This document shows, in pieces, positions 36,201-47,700 of a DNA stretch of 64,000 bases. Both the position numbers and the translations under genes were made by a program. The stretch spans positions 434,001-498,000 of the forward strand of contig CADCXD010000005.1 in the NCBI GenBank assembly GCA_902806575.1, written 5' to 3'. The stretch comes from Jackrogersella multiformis. Its lineage: Eukaryota > Ascomycota > Sordariomycetes > Xylariales > Hypoxylaceae. The notes beneath the pieces are model-generated. The model was not told the origin of the DNA. It searched no databases and saw only the letters and a program-made list of their open reading frames with translations. Positions within the stretch are counted from its first letter, which is position 1, and each line of letters starts with the position of its first letter.

Positions 36201-37131
36201 CACGCTGTCAACTGCACGGATCGGGGATACACGCGCAGAAGAGACTCACCGTAGGTAGCCTACGCAATGTGTTATTGCAGGTAAATAAACAAAGAAAAAA
36301 AGGGGGGAAGACCTATCCTCGCTAAGGCATCGCGAGTGACCGCTGCGGTGTCACCGCTCTTTGCGCCATCTGCGTCGCAGTACAGCACAGCTACGCTCGA
36401 AGCAGCAAGCGGTCGACTCGGCGAGGAAATCGTAAGATGCCAGCATATGCGGGCGCGCACCCAGAGCACCGGGTCTGCCTACTATTATGTAGAGTCCCAG
36501 CGAGTTGGATTCGCAGCATCCACCCCACCCCACGCTTGCCAGCCACAAGCCTGCCGAGGCGCTGCCATTGGGCCACACCCCCTGCCCGCGATGCAATAAA
36601 CCATGCCGTGCGACGGGGGGCGTTCCAAACGGCCGCGACCGACTGGGTGGGTGACCCCTGGCGCTCGTCCCGTCCCTTGCTGGTCTTGCTTTTTTTTTCT
36701 TTTCTTCATCACGTACCTACACTAGTACACAAATACTACAGTACTACAGTATGTATGTAGCAATACCACCCGCCGCGGGGCCCGGTCCGCCAAACGAAAC
36801 GAGGCAAAAAAATATCGCTACCCAGACCGCCGGGTTGCTCGTGGGGAAGGGGACGGCAAGGCGAGGAACTAGCGAAAGCCTTTCCCTGGCCCCTGCAGGT
36901 TGGGCCGCGGCTCAGATTCCCTCCGTGGTGGGCTTCGTGCTACGGGGGACGTTGAGCCGCACTGCAGTGCTGCACTGCGCGCTGGGAGCTACCCCTCACT
37001 CGGTATCGCTCGAGAGGATGCGAGGTATATATTAATAGGGGTGACAAGGCTGGGTCCATCCTTTATACTACGAGTGTTGTCGGTTTTAACTATAATTCTG
37101 TCATACTTTGTTTATTGTATCGTAGCTGGGC
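33227..37131. other. Long gene-poor intergenic region
   Basis: About 3.9 kb with no supportable gene. The part to about 35.7 kb is AT-rich with stray CTAGGT motifs (35140-35155, 35340). From about 36.1 to 37.0 kb the base composition becomes GC-rich, but the open frames there show no family signature and overlap on both strands. It also contains the upstream region of the gene at 37132. Confidence 0.5.
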
Positions 37132-38096
37132 ATGGCCGAGTTCGATGATGTCGAATACGAGGGTATTGGAGGGGACAGGCATATTGTCGTGGGAAGTGAT
37201 CGATGCTTTCGGGACTATTCCCCTGGTGGTACTATTATAAGCTTGAGCGATGATGGGCAGGCGCTGTAAGACATCCGCTGTGGCATCCTTGATTGCATGG
37301 TATCTGGGAACCAAGTCTCGTCTAATCGTCGTCTCCGTCAGTTATTCATGTCCTATTCCCTCTTTTCCAGACCAATCGCAAAGCCACCCAGAATCGGAGT
37401 CAAATCCCCAACACTCGCAGTCTTACGGCTTCCACGGAGGCTCCTTAAAGGCCGATATATCCAATCCTCAGCATCCCCTCAGCCGCGATGCCCTCATCGC
37501 AATGCAGCAATATGCCCCCCCATACTCGGCACACTCGCTCTCGCCTCTAACAAGATATCGCCGCGACGCGCAGACCCACGAGCAACTCGCTCTCGGGATC
37601 AAATCCTTCGACTTCGAACCAGACCCTAGTCTAGAAAGCCCCCGGTTACTTCCCGACAAGACGAACGGCGGCTTGCAGCACGGCCAGAACTCGGAGATAT
37701 CATCGCTCCACCTAAGCGCCAGCCCGAACCCGACCCCGTCGACGGGTCCGGGGACGTCGTCGGCCGCCGAGCAGCTCCGCGAGCTCCTGGGCGTGATCGG
37801 GTCTCCGGGGTGGGAAGACAGCGTGTCCCCGGAGGAGCAGGCGGAGCACCTGCGCAGGGCGTACGTATGCCCCCCCTTTTTAGCTCCCCCTTTTTTACAG
37901 TTTTGTTGTTAGTTGTGAACGGCACATGGTAGATAGTGTCGATAATGGTGAAACTTAGCTAAGACATTTGAACTCAAGTACGAGGCTAAAACGACGGGTC
38001 CGGACCGAGACGAATCCGAGGGAGTCGCGGCCGCCCAAGGTTCGCAAGCGGGATCGTGGGCATCTATTTGATGGGAAGGACCGGCGTTTATCATGA
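37132..38096 (+). CDS. Hypothetical three-exon protein with basic C terminus
   Basis: Three exons, 37132-37265, 37342-37860 and 37979-38096, close in phase to 256 residues. The donors are GTAAGA and GTACGT; the acceptors are TCAG and CAAG. Exon 1 is acidic (MAEFDDVEYEGIGG). Exon 2 is Ser/Pro/Gln-rich and includes MQQYAPPYSAHSLSPLTRYR and a helical EQLRELLGVIG-EDSVSPEEQAEHLRRA segment. Exon 3 gives a strongly basic tail ending KVRKRDRGHLFDGKDRRLS. I do not recognise a family. The perfect phase closure and a sensible basic C terminus instead of a run-on into intron support the model, but an upstream exon or a different acceptor in exon 2 (37370 region) is possible. Confidence 0.6.
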
Positions 38097-38501
38097 GTGT
38101 TAGAGGATTCTTACCTTACATAATAGTCTTGGCAAGATCGCGAACATAGCGGGGCCGTTGAGTGTAAATTTGGGTGGTCATATTGATTGATCGAGATAGA
38201 GTCCTGTGGTGCGCGATGGATTGCCTTCCCCTATCCAAATAAAATTACCTATATCTCTATTCGGTTGCGGGTTAACCGAGGTGGGCAGGTTTAGAAGCAT
38301 AACAAGATGGTGTGTACCTAGGTAAATATAACCCATATAATGTTAAATTGTGTATATTATGGACATAGTACCTCTAAATGCCAGGATAGTGAAGAACAAG
38401 AACATCGTCATCGTCGTAGCCTCGCCATATTCGAAGTAAGCAATTCACTCTAGCCGAATTCCGTTCCAATCTCACTCTTCATACAGGATCGTGATGAAGC
38501 A
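38097..38501. other. Convergent intergenic gap
   Basis: About 400 AT-rich bases between two 3' ends, with one CCTAGGTA motif near 38318. Nothing else seen. Confidence 0.5.
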
Positions 38502-40657
38502 TTAGTCGACCCAGGATCCCGGGATGTGCAGTGGTGGATTCTCGATCAGCTCCCAGAAGTCGCCAACGAATTCATCGGTGGGCTCGAGCCAATATAACTC
38601 CCAGTCTTTTGGTTGAGGTCCGAACTTAAAACCAAGTAGGTCTAAGGTAATGAATGGGACGCCCCAACTCCCATGAATATACCTAGAGTTAACCCGAAGA
38701 TGATGAAAGTAGTCATTTTTCATGAAGATCTCGTGTTCGCGTTGACCGTACATATCCAAATCGACGCCAGCCAGTTCCAGTGCCCCAAGCCAGACATTCA
38801 ATGCCCTGGCCACATATATGGACAAATGGGCGAAGAGAAATCGCGAATAAATGGGAGAAATTTGCAGAAATACAGTACAAATGATGCATCTGAACGCTGT
38901 TCCTAAATATCTATCCTTGAAATGACTGTGTAAGGTTAAATAACTATCAACTTGGTTTCCATTGATTACATGAAGATCTGGAGTAAGTCTAATAATGTCG
39001 ACTGCAAATGTGAAGTGGTCAGGCCTGGAATCATGTCGGTGGTGCAATTCGCTCATGAAAGAACTGCATAATTGAAAAGCCACTGTTACTATTAAAGGAT
39101 GAACCGTATTGCAAAATACGGCCTGGGGATCAGTAGTCCACTCTGGCTCAAGAATCAGTTTGACTATTTCCGGATTGAATTGACAGCCTATACTATGTCG
39201 TGTTACTGCTATTAGTCGTGAGTCGAGCGAGGTGCTCCTATGTAGTGGACATCGGTACGGAAGGATGGCTTTATAGACCTCTATATCGTTGGTGCAAGGG
39301 AGGCAATGGCATAAAGAGAGTATCATCTGTACTGTCTCGTCATATTCGTCTTCGTCTTCGAGGAGGTTAAACGCGGGATAGATAAAAAGGGTTTTGGCAA
39401 CTGTTATGTCGGACAGCACTTGTTGAAAGAAAGATACCTCCGAAGAACGCACTATTGTTGAACAGGTTACCAAGGTTTCGTAATTAAGGTATCTAATATA
39501 TAAATTTAGCAATTAATTTTTAATGAATGGTCGATATTGCATCTGAGACTTACCCTTCAGAACCAATGCCGATGCTTATTAAATATTTGGTGTTTTCGAA
39601 ATTGTTATATAAGACTGCAAGCTGAGAGGACCACAAACATTAGAAGCGCGACAGAGTCAATTTTAGTAGTTTCCTCACATGAAGTAATGTCAATCTGTTT
39701 GGATTCCGGTCATAAGGAGATGCTAGCCCTGCATCAAAGAGCGTCTGTAAATCTCTCGGAGATCCCTCAGTTACTACCCGCTCTACTTCGCTATTATAGG
39801 GTACGATGGAATAGGAGAGTAGGTTCCACTGCCAAGCGCCATATGCTTTGAGACTGTGTAGCTCCCAGGATCGTTGCGAGAGCCATCTTGGTGCTTGGAG
39901 CAGAACAGCATGGCCCGAGGCAAAAGAATCAACTAGAACCTTGCCAAAAATCCCCGGCCTGGTAGATATTGGGAAGCGCCCCCAGCGAGGCTGTGCAGAT
40001 ATGCCCTTATTATCTGGCAATTTCCGGCGCTGACTCGAAACTGCCTGATTTCTTGTTTCTGATACTGACTCGGATGTTTCTGGAGCTTCCGGTTGATTTC
40101 CGCGAAGTGTAAGGGTAGTAAACCTTTGGACGATTATGTCGGGCTGCACTTGTGTGAGGGCACTAGGAGATGTTTAGGTCTATTGAAACCCATATAGAAC
40201 ACATATGTACTTACACAAGATAAGACTGCTGAGCGAATGATAGCATTCTGACGGCGTGTTCGAGTCGCTTCTCTACCTTCTTAAGCGATTCCTTCTTCAG
40301 CAGTACTTTGACGGCAGCGAGCTTCCTACGGCCCTTCTTGGCGTTGTTGATCTGGAGACTCAACTCGTCGACCATATTCGTCAGGTCTTGGAGAGCTTTA
40401 CGACAATATCTGGCGGTTGACTTGGAAGCTGGACCATTCCAAACAATCGATGGCAGGCCACATTGGTTGAAATTGTTCTCAGCTTCCCACAGAACTGGAT
40501 CCAAGCAGTCAATCTGCTCCATTAGGTCAGCAATGTTGTCGGGCACATCTTTTACCTCGTCCCAGAGCTGTTTGAGCTTGAATACGGCGCCACCAACTTG
40601 GGTGCTGATCTGCACGACGGCGATACCGCTGGCAGCAACCCCCAGGGCCTCGGCCAT
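38502..40657 (-). CDS. PigL_N/HeLo-like N-terminal domain protein with ankyrin-like segment
   Basis: Four exons, 40215-40657, 39679-40162, 39554-39621 and 38502-39492, close in phase to 661 residues. The N terminus (MAEALGVAASGIAVVQISTQ, then helical LKQLWDEVKDVPDNIADLME and a Lys-rich helix KKESLKKVEKRLEHAV) resembles the helical fungal N-terminal domain found on NLR-like and ankyrin proteins. Around residues 295-330, spliced from three exons, reads NRLTLLHLAVLYNNFENTKY, an ankyrin-like repeat. The rest of exon 4 is Cys/His/Leu-rich, of unknown fold, and noticeably more AT-rich. In fungi such N-terminal domains are linked to non-self recognition and programmed cell death; that role here is only inference. 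No NACHT/NB-ARC nucleotide-binding motif is present. Confidence 0.75.
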
Positions 40658-41728
40658 GATTATTGGTGTTATCAGGCGAGGGATAGGAACATTGGGAAAA
40701 CCGAAATATTGGGCTGGAAGGAAGGAAAGAATATTAAGATGGAGGGGAGAAGAGTAAGGCTCTGGGTTTCTATATTTTTCGGATTGCACAGCCTCACATG
40801 TAAGTAACACCTACCACCTCTGGTCTAGATCAACCTTATGGGCTGATTGGCAGGTTGGTGGCTGATATGTAGGTAACGTCATATGTGTATGTGTAGATAC
40901 CTACAGTACCTAGGTGGGTATAGTTTAACATCGACATATTTGGTATATGCCTAGGTAGCTTGAGTATGGAAGTATTTATATCGCTAATGGTAATGGTGAT
41001 TTAGAGGTTCGAGATAGTTGGTACTTTTACGATGGATACCGCTGATTTTCGAATATTTGCAAACTTGGTAAGGCTATTTTAAACTGGCCCTAAGCCTTTT
41101 ACCATGCGTTATACTGTTTATACCTATTAGTTTAAAAGCGAGGCTCTATTAGTTTTAATATTAAGAGAGAATGATAAGGAGATTAGTAAGGAGTTAATAC
41201 GTAGTAACTTGAATCAATGGTTCAATTGTTGTTGTATTCTGTAGGTTTTTACTTCAGTTTCAAAACCCAAGATCTTACTTGAACCCTCTTGATTACGTAA
41301 TCGCCCCACAAACTCAGAGTTGTTGAATCTACCCCAGGTTTCATTACCTTATACGGTTAGGGCCAATTAAAAGTGGCCTTGCCAAGTTTGCAAATATTCG
41401 AAAATAGGCGGTACCTATCACAAGACTAGGTATATCAGAATAACAATATTTATAATATCGACTTATCCGATATGTAACTATACATACTGACTATGCACGG
41501 ATGTACCCACACGTACGGATGTACTATGTACTTCGTGCTAATAAATCTTAGCTCCGATTAGCTCCAACGGTGCGCGCCGCCAATTCGTCATCGCCAAATT
41601 TGAAATCACCAACTTCTTCCTTCTTTCAACCTTCATCCATCCACCCGCCCGCCTATGATCTTTCCCCGTGCGCACGCTGCCCACGCAGCAGCACAGAAAA
41701 AAGGACTACTATCACCACCGCCACCACA
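40658..41728. other. Divergent intergenic region holding a MITE
   Basis: About 1.07 kb between divergent starts. Besides the inverted-repeat element annotated separately it contains CTAGGT motifs (40905-40955). It must hold the promoters of both flanking genes. Confidence 0.5.
41039..41411. mobile_element. MITE with about 58-bp terminal inverted repeats and TA flanks
   Basis: Left terminus 41039-41096 and right terminus about 41355-41411 are inverted copies, sharing TATTTTCGAATATTTGCAAA-type sequence (left end begins CCGCTGATTTTCG, right end complement begins CCGCCTATTTTCG), then CTTGG-AAGGC and GGCCCTAA. Both ends are flanked by TA (41037-41038 and 41412-41413), the target duplication of Tc1/mariner-type transposons. 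The 373-base element has no coding frame, so it is non-autonomous. The two ends have diverged at several positions, so it is not a very recent insertion. The 258-base core is AT-rich. Superfamily is inferred from the TA flank only. Confidence 0.75.
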
Positions 41729-43666
41729 ATGCTGCCTCAGAACCGGCGACTGCGGCATCTCCAGGGCATCTACCTCCGAAATCTGAGCTTCACCCGGCCC
41801 CAAGGTAGAGCCACCGACGATCTCGAAGCCGACCTCCCGTACAGCAAACCCCAGGCTCTGCACGATGGCCCGCCGTCACCGCAGCTTCTTCACCACGCTC
41901 GCTCTTCCGAGAGCATACTGCCGCAGACCCGGGCCAATGGCCGACGGAGGAGCACGGCAACCCTAGCTGGCGTGAGCCCCATGACGCGCCAGAAGCAGCT
42001 GGAGTACGCCGTCGAAGGTAGAGCTGCCGACGTGTTCTTCTCGCTGCACTGCGAGGGGGAGAGGCAAGACCCGGTATACATCAGCGAGGTGGGAGAACGA
42101 GCTATCAACTTCAACTTCCGCTTCTTCGACCTATCACAAGCCGGGCCATCCGTCACGAGAAAGTCCCAGTTCGTGATCAAGATATGGACCAAGAGACAGC
42201 TCTCCTGGACCTTGCTACTAACCGAGCGTGTGGACCTGCGCTCCCTGAACTATATGGGGAGCTTACGAAGCCACCAGTTCCCCCCGAATTGCGTCGTCTT
42301 CCACCTCATCGACGGCCTCTACTCCTTAGAGCTCTCCAGCAAACGACCCGAACCGAAACAATCTCCCCCCCTACCAACCTCGTCCTACAACGCGCTGATG
42401 AAGCTGTCCAACCTCGACAACTCCATCCAGGACGCCCTAGCTACCCGAGAAGCTCTCACCGCCCAGATAAACTCTCTTCTCGAACGAACGCCCCCTGACG
42501 TTGTCCCCCAAGCCCAGGAATCAGCCTCCCTCGCCTCGAAGTACGTCACGGCCCAGACCCGGGCCCTCCGCGCGTCCCAAGCCCGGCGCGCGGAGCTGCA
42601 GGCCTCGATCTCGGCGCGCCGCGCCGCGATCCGCGAGGGCCGCGCCGCCCAGGCCAAGGCCGCCGAGGACGTCAGGCACGCGCAGTCCAAGCTCCCGGCC
42701 TCGCGGGCCCTGCTCTCGTCGGCGCGCGAGAGCATCCACGGCCAGCGCCGCCGCATCTGCGAGGACCTCGCGCGCATCTACCCCATCGCGCCCAGCCCGT
42801 CCGGCGCCGCGCTCTCCTTCCACGTCTGCGGCGTGCCGCTGCCCAACACCGCCTACGACCCCACCTCCTCGTCCGCGGCCGAGGAGTCGCTGTCCGCGGC
42901 CCTGGGCTTCGTGGCCCGGCTCGCCCACGCCCTGCAGTTCTACCTGTCCGTGCCGCTGCCCTACCCCATCTCGCCCTTCGGCTCGCGCAGCAGCATCCGC
43001 GACGACATCTCGCTGCTGCCGGACTCGCAGCGCGAGTTCCCGCTGTTCCTGCGCGGCGGTGCCACCGCCCAGTACCGCTTCGACTACGCCTGGTTCCTGC
43101 TCAACAAGGACGTCGAGGCCCTGTGCGTCGCCGCCGGCCTCAAGGTCGTGGATATCCGCCACACCTTGCCCAACCTCAAGTACCTACTATACGTGTGCAG
43201 CGCCGGCCGCGACGACGTGCCCGAGCGCAAGAGGGGCGGCGTCAGGGGCCTGTGGGCCGGCCGCCTCAAGGGCAAGAGCGTGGCGGATGATGCCATGAGC
43301 GTGAGCACCGCCGGCAGCCGGAGCAGGCCCGGGAGCGCCGATAGCGAGGCCCTCGGGGCGAGCGGCAAGCAGCGGGAGGCTTTGATGGGGAGGGCTGTGA
43401 GTGGCGGTGGTACTGCTGCTACTGGGGCTGGCTCTAACGATTGTACTAACACTAATACGCATGGTATTAGTATCAGCATCAGCCCGAGCAAGGAAAGGGA
43501 CAACAGCGCGAACGCAAGCAAGGAAAACGGCCTCGTCATCGACGCGCCGCCCTCGAGCCTGGCGAGCAGTGGCAGCATAGGCATAGGCCTGCCGTTCGAC
43601 GAGGGCGAGACCAGGCTCACGCTGCGGACGAAGGGGCTGAGGGAGAACGTCGGCGCGCATGCTTAG
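41729..43666 (+). CDS. UVRAG/Vps38-like protein (Atg14/UVRAG family)
   Basis: A single exon of 645 residues from the first in-frame ATG (MLPQNRRLRHLQGIYLRNLS); the frame is open upstream but has no ATG there. This N-terminal motif, the C2-like stretch around residues 100-200 (VFFSLHCEGE, FVIKIWTKRQLSWTLLLTER, FPPNCVVFHLIDGLYSLEL), a coiled coil (about 218-347) and the C-terminal BARA-like domain (about 350-490, RIYPIAP, LGFVARLAHALQFYLSVPLP, FPLFLRGGATAQYRFDYAWF) match the UVRAG/Vps38 family. Vps38 is the endosomal subunit of the Vps34 PI3-kinase complex II that serves vacuolar sorting; Atg14 of complex I is the alternative, but the C2-like region favours Vps38. The last 150 residues are Ser/Gly-rich and disordered. 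Codon third positions are very GC-rich. Confidence 0.87.
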   Translation: MLPQNRRLRHLQGIYLRNLSFTRPQGRATDDLEADLPYSKPQALHDGPPSPQLLHHARSSESILPQTRANGRRRSTATLAGVSPMTRQKQLEYAVEGRAADVFFSLHCEGERQDPVYISEVGERAINFNFRFFDLSQAGPSVTRKSQFVIKIWTKRQLSWTLLLTERVDLRSLNYMGSLRSHQFPPNCVVFHLIDGLYSLELSSKRPEPKQSPPLPTSSYNALMKLSNLDNSIQDALATREALTAQINSLLERTPPDVVPQAQESASLASKYVTAQTRALRASQARRAELQASISARRAAIREGRAAQAKAAEDVRHAQSKLPASRALLSSARESIHGQRRRICEDLARIYPIAPSPSGAALSFHVCGVPLPNTAYDPTSSSAAEESLSAALGFVARLAHALQFYLSVPLPYPISPFGSRSSIRDDISLLPDSQREFPLFLRGGATAQYRFDYAWFLLNKDVEALCVAAGLKVVDIRHTLPNLKYLLYVCSAGRDDVPERKRGGVRGLWAGRLKGKSVADDAMSVSTAGSRSRPGSADSEALGASGKQREALMGRAVSGGGTAATGAGSNDCTNTNTHGISISISPSKERDNSANASKENGLVIDAPPSSLASSGSIGIGLPFDEGETRLTLRTKGLRENVGAHA

Positions 43667-44753
43667 CGATGATGTACCTATAAGAGGGGTTTGAAGGATA
43701 GGGATGGGGATAGGGGTAAGGGGTAGTTAGTCTGTGAAGGGGGCTTGGAGAGGGCGTGGAGGGGATTGATTGAGATGACAAGATATGTGATGCGATGCGA
43801 TGCGATGCGATGAGATACCCCTAGCTAAAGAGGAAAGGAGCGGCGAGACAAGGCAAGACAAGGCAAGAGAAGAGAAGTCAAGAATCTGGTCTGCAGGTAA
43901 GAACGAGAAAGAGAGAGTGTGGAAGAGATGATCCTGGGAAGCTACATAACTTACTAATGCATGTGCCTCGAATGGGCTATTGTCTAGTAACCTAGGTAGG
44001 TATTCACTATCCACTATTCACTATGCGCTGTTGATCTGTCTGTCTATCTGTCTGCCTATCCTAAGCAGGTATACCTATCACCTCCAAACTTATATAAGCC
44101 ATAGTTTGTTCCCGTGGCGTGCTATACTAGGTATCAATATTAAACTAGGATGCATCGTAGACACTTGAATGTTGAAAACAAGCTGAATTTCCATTAATCG
44201 GCTCCTGCCACGTCTATCTAGGAGACATGGCTAGGGAAGCTGGCATGTCACTATCTTCCTCCGTCTTCCTCTTCCTCTTGTTCTCCCTGCTGCTCTTCTA
44301 CTACTCTTCCCACTACTCTTCCCGCTCCTATTCTGCTACTCGTATACTAATCGTACAAACCACCTATCCAGACGACGAACGAGCTTGTACTCGAGCCATC
44401 CATCTTCAACACATTCAACACATAGCATCCAGGGGTATACGACACAACACAACACCACGCCACACAACACATGCTCAACCGACGATGCTCGAAACAGCTG
44501 ACCACCCCCTTAATTCCCCGTCCCCATTCCCTCTCCGTAAATAAATGTAATGTAATGTAATGCAACGTAATATTATGCAACACAACCAGAACTCAACATA
44601 CTCCGTATCCCCCACCATCCCCTATCTACTATCTCTCAAATGCCCTAATGCTCCAATGCCTCAAATGCCACAAGCTTCTCAAATGCGAGGTAATAGTACA
44701 GTTTACATAAGGAGAAAGCAAAATGCAGAAAAGAAAAGAAAATTCGGAACACC
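43667..44753. other. Convergent intergenic region rich in simple repeats
   Basis: About 1.09 kb between two 3' ends. It contains a GCGAT run (about 43790-43812), AAGACAAGGC-type purine repeats (43850-43880), CACAACACAACACCA-type repeats (44445-44470) and a TGTAATGTAATG run (44545-44570). A hydrophobic Ser/Leu-rich frame at 44227-44544 has no family match and is not called. Confidence 0.5.
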
Positions 44754-47700
44754 CTAGCGGCCGGCTGCCGGGCCGGCGAACTTGACGCTTTTCCTGCGCT
44801 CGGGGTTGCTCCCGCTTCCGCTCCCGATTCCGACGGCGCGTCCGGGGCTCGAGCTCAGGATGCTGGACAGGAGGCCCCCGGCTGTGCCGTTGCTGCCGCC
44901 GCTGCCGCCGCCCGTGCTGCCCGTGCACGCGTCGGCGGCGGCCAGGGCTTCCCTGACGCCGTCGACGGCCTTGCTTTGCGAGACCTCGACGGCGTCGCCT
45001 CGGATTGAGTTCAACGGCGGTGCGGCGATGGACGTCGCGGTAGCGCTGCTGCCCTTTCTGTCCTTGCCGCCGGTCCTCTTGAGCCCCGGACCGGAGCCGG
45101 CGCTGATGCTTCCGCGAGTCTGCTCGCGGACCGCGCGGCCTAGCTCTTCGGTTCGCGCCGTGCTGCTCTCGTTGCGCCACTTGCCCGGGAGGCATGCATG
45201 GCCGCAACCGTCAAACGGGCAGCAGCCGTCGCTATTCGTCTCCGGGAAGGGACTATCGATCGGGAAGGTAGGCGAGATGGGAGCGGAGGACATTTCCTCC
45301 GGCGACACGGGCGCGTGCCAGTCCTGTAAACAGTTCGCGTGGCCGCCGTGCAGGCAGCCGGGGCAGTACCACCAGGTAGAGAGGATAGGCTCCTTGGACG
45401 GATGCGAAGACCCCGTTACGAAACCTTCGGAAACAGGTACCGCCGGAAGCGCGTCGGCCGTCGCGTCGCGGTGCCCGCAGACTGCGCACGGCGCCATCAC
45501 GGCGCGGCAGCGCTCGCACTTCCAGATCCCGGGGCCATCTGTGATCGATCGGTCGATCTCACGAGGCTTGTGGCACTGCGAGCACGTGAAGGCCGCGGAG
45601 ACGCGATCTTGTGCGGGCGTGAACACTGATGTGTAGTTCTCGCCCCAGGCCTCGAGACCGTCTGGCCAGCCGCGGACACACAAGTTGCGCAGCAGAGCGG
45701 CTTCGACGAACAGCTTCGTTCTCATAAGCCGGTTATGATGTTGTCGGAGGATGGCAGCAGCTTGGTAAGAATCGATGACGTCGTCCGGGACAAGAGGTTT
45801 CAGCAAAAGAATCATGGCAGATGCGTTCAAGGCGGAATGTCTCGACTCGAAAGCTAGAGCTCGCGATAAGACATCGTAAGGATTGATAGGCGGGATAGGT
45901 ATCTTCCTATTGGCCTCGGCTGTTATTGGATGCGGATAGGGAGGGTCATCGTCCCAAGGGAGATAATCAGTCTCGGTAATATGTGGTGATGGGTGGTCTT
46001 CGGGCTGGTCTATGACAGAATGTTCCTGAGACAGTCTTGTCTGTAATACTAACCCTGGCGCGGAATATTGTAAAGAGCGATCGTCAACTTGTCGCGGAGA
46101 ATCGCTATCGAAGGTGTCGGTAGATGCCTGAGTAATCTTCAATTCTTCAGTTGGAGTATCGGAATCCTGCCGGTCTAGATGCTGCCGAATTGAAAATCTT
46201 GTAGTATTTTCAGGAGAATCCACGATCAGCTTGCCTCTAATTCTACTCCCATATTCCTTCTCTACTTCTCCTGAGTCCCTTCTATGCTGTTCGATCCTCC
46301 TGGCCATTGGATGAGTGCTTCCGCCAGACGAGCTAGTAAGGACAGACGTCTGTCTACTAGTATCCGATATGGAAAACATCTGACCATAACTCTCTTCTGA
46401 ATCTTGTCTAATTATAGCTTTTCGTGCATTTGGAGAACTCGGTTCCTGGTAGTCAAGAGTCAGCGGTTCCCTTTTCTTTGGGACGTCGATTGCTCTTGGG
46501 ATATTCACTACGGCTTCGAGGTCGTAGAAATCATATCCTTCCGTGCTAGATCTTTGACTATCCTGGCTTAACATCGAAAGAGTGGTAGAATTGAGTCGTT
46601 TCCGTGGAGTGTGATTCTCTGGGAGAATGCCGGGAGGCAAGTTGAAATCCCCAATTTCAAGGACTGGAGTAAGCGTCCTTCCGCCGGCATGGTTGAGGTA
46701 GTCGCCAGTATCTTCGTTGACCGGTCGAGCTAGCGGTGTGGGTAAGTTAGATTCGCTATATATCTCTTCAGAAAGCAACGACTTCACTGAAGGATGACGA
46801 CCTTCGAGGGACGTCACGGAAGGCGGATTCATTGGCGTGTCTTCCCCGCCGGTTTTCAAACGCGGTGACATATCAGCCTTAGAAACCACCGACCTAGTGT
46901 CGAGCGTGCCTTTATCGATGCTTAGATGTGGCTTGTCACGACGGACTAGACGTTGTTCTAGATGATACTGAGATCTCTGAGTCAGAAGTAGGCCAATAGC
47001 ATAAGATAATATGCGCCACGTCTGTGCTAGTCGAAATTGGCTGACACTCTCAGAAGCTCGGGCGTACAGCTCAAGGATCCCGGTTACCCTTTGATTCAAC
47101 GGGTTTCCTCCTTCATTGTACGGAAGATCCCGTTCGAGAATCTCTAGGTAGTTCCTAGATAGATGGCGGTACATGTGCAAGTTTGGAGCAGCGGGAATTT
47201 GACCAATTGCCATGACCTGATGTGGTTTAAAAGGACCAGTTATTTTCATTGCTTGGTCTAAGGGAATGACCTGGTCCTTCACGCCAGGACCAGACGGAGG
47301 TGTTGTGCTCAAAGTATTAGCTGTCCTATTGGCCGTTCGACGCTTGTCGGCTGTACGTCGTCGCGTGCCAAGGAAGCTCCCGATTACGTCTTCTTCCGAG
47401 TCGCTGCGACTGATGCTGAGCATCTGAGCAGTGGGACTGGAGCTGTAAGATGAAGTGGGTAGCCCTTGGTGCGCAAGTGTCGTCGGGCGCGGCCGAGGCA
47501 CGTGTATCCTCTCTTCAAGAAACATGAGTGCTTCTCCTCGAGCGGAGAAAGCGAGATTCGAAAGTGGTTGGCGGTCTATGACTTTAGGGGCGAACGCGAC
47601 ATCGCATTGAGCGAAACCATCGGGGCCGGCAGTCCACAACAAGTCCTGGTTGTGCCAGAGTAAGGCATTAGGTGAGTTATCAAAAATATCTATTTCTTTA

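Noticed and set aside
36520..36600. tRNA-like boxes on the minus strand
   Set aside because: A TGGCCCAATGG A-box-like and a GCGAATCC B-box-like string occur, but no acceptor, anticodon or T stem can be formed.
42501..43298. Arg/Pro/Ser-rich plus-strand frame
   Set aside because: It is an alternate frame of the Vps38-like gene in a high-GC stretch.
44227..44544. Hydrophobic 105-codon frame near the UVRAG-like gene
   Set aside because: It is Ser/Leu/Phe low-complexity encoded by pyrimidine repeats, in a convergent gap full of simple repeats, with no family resemblance.
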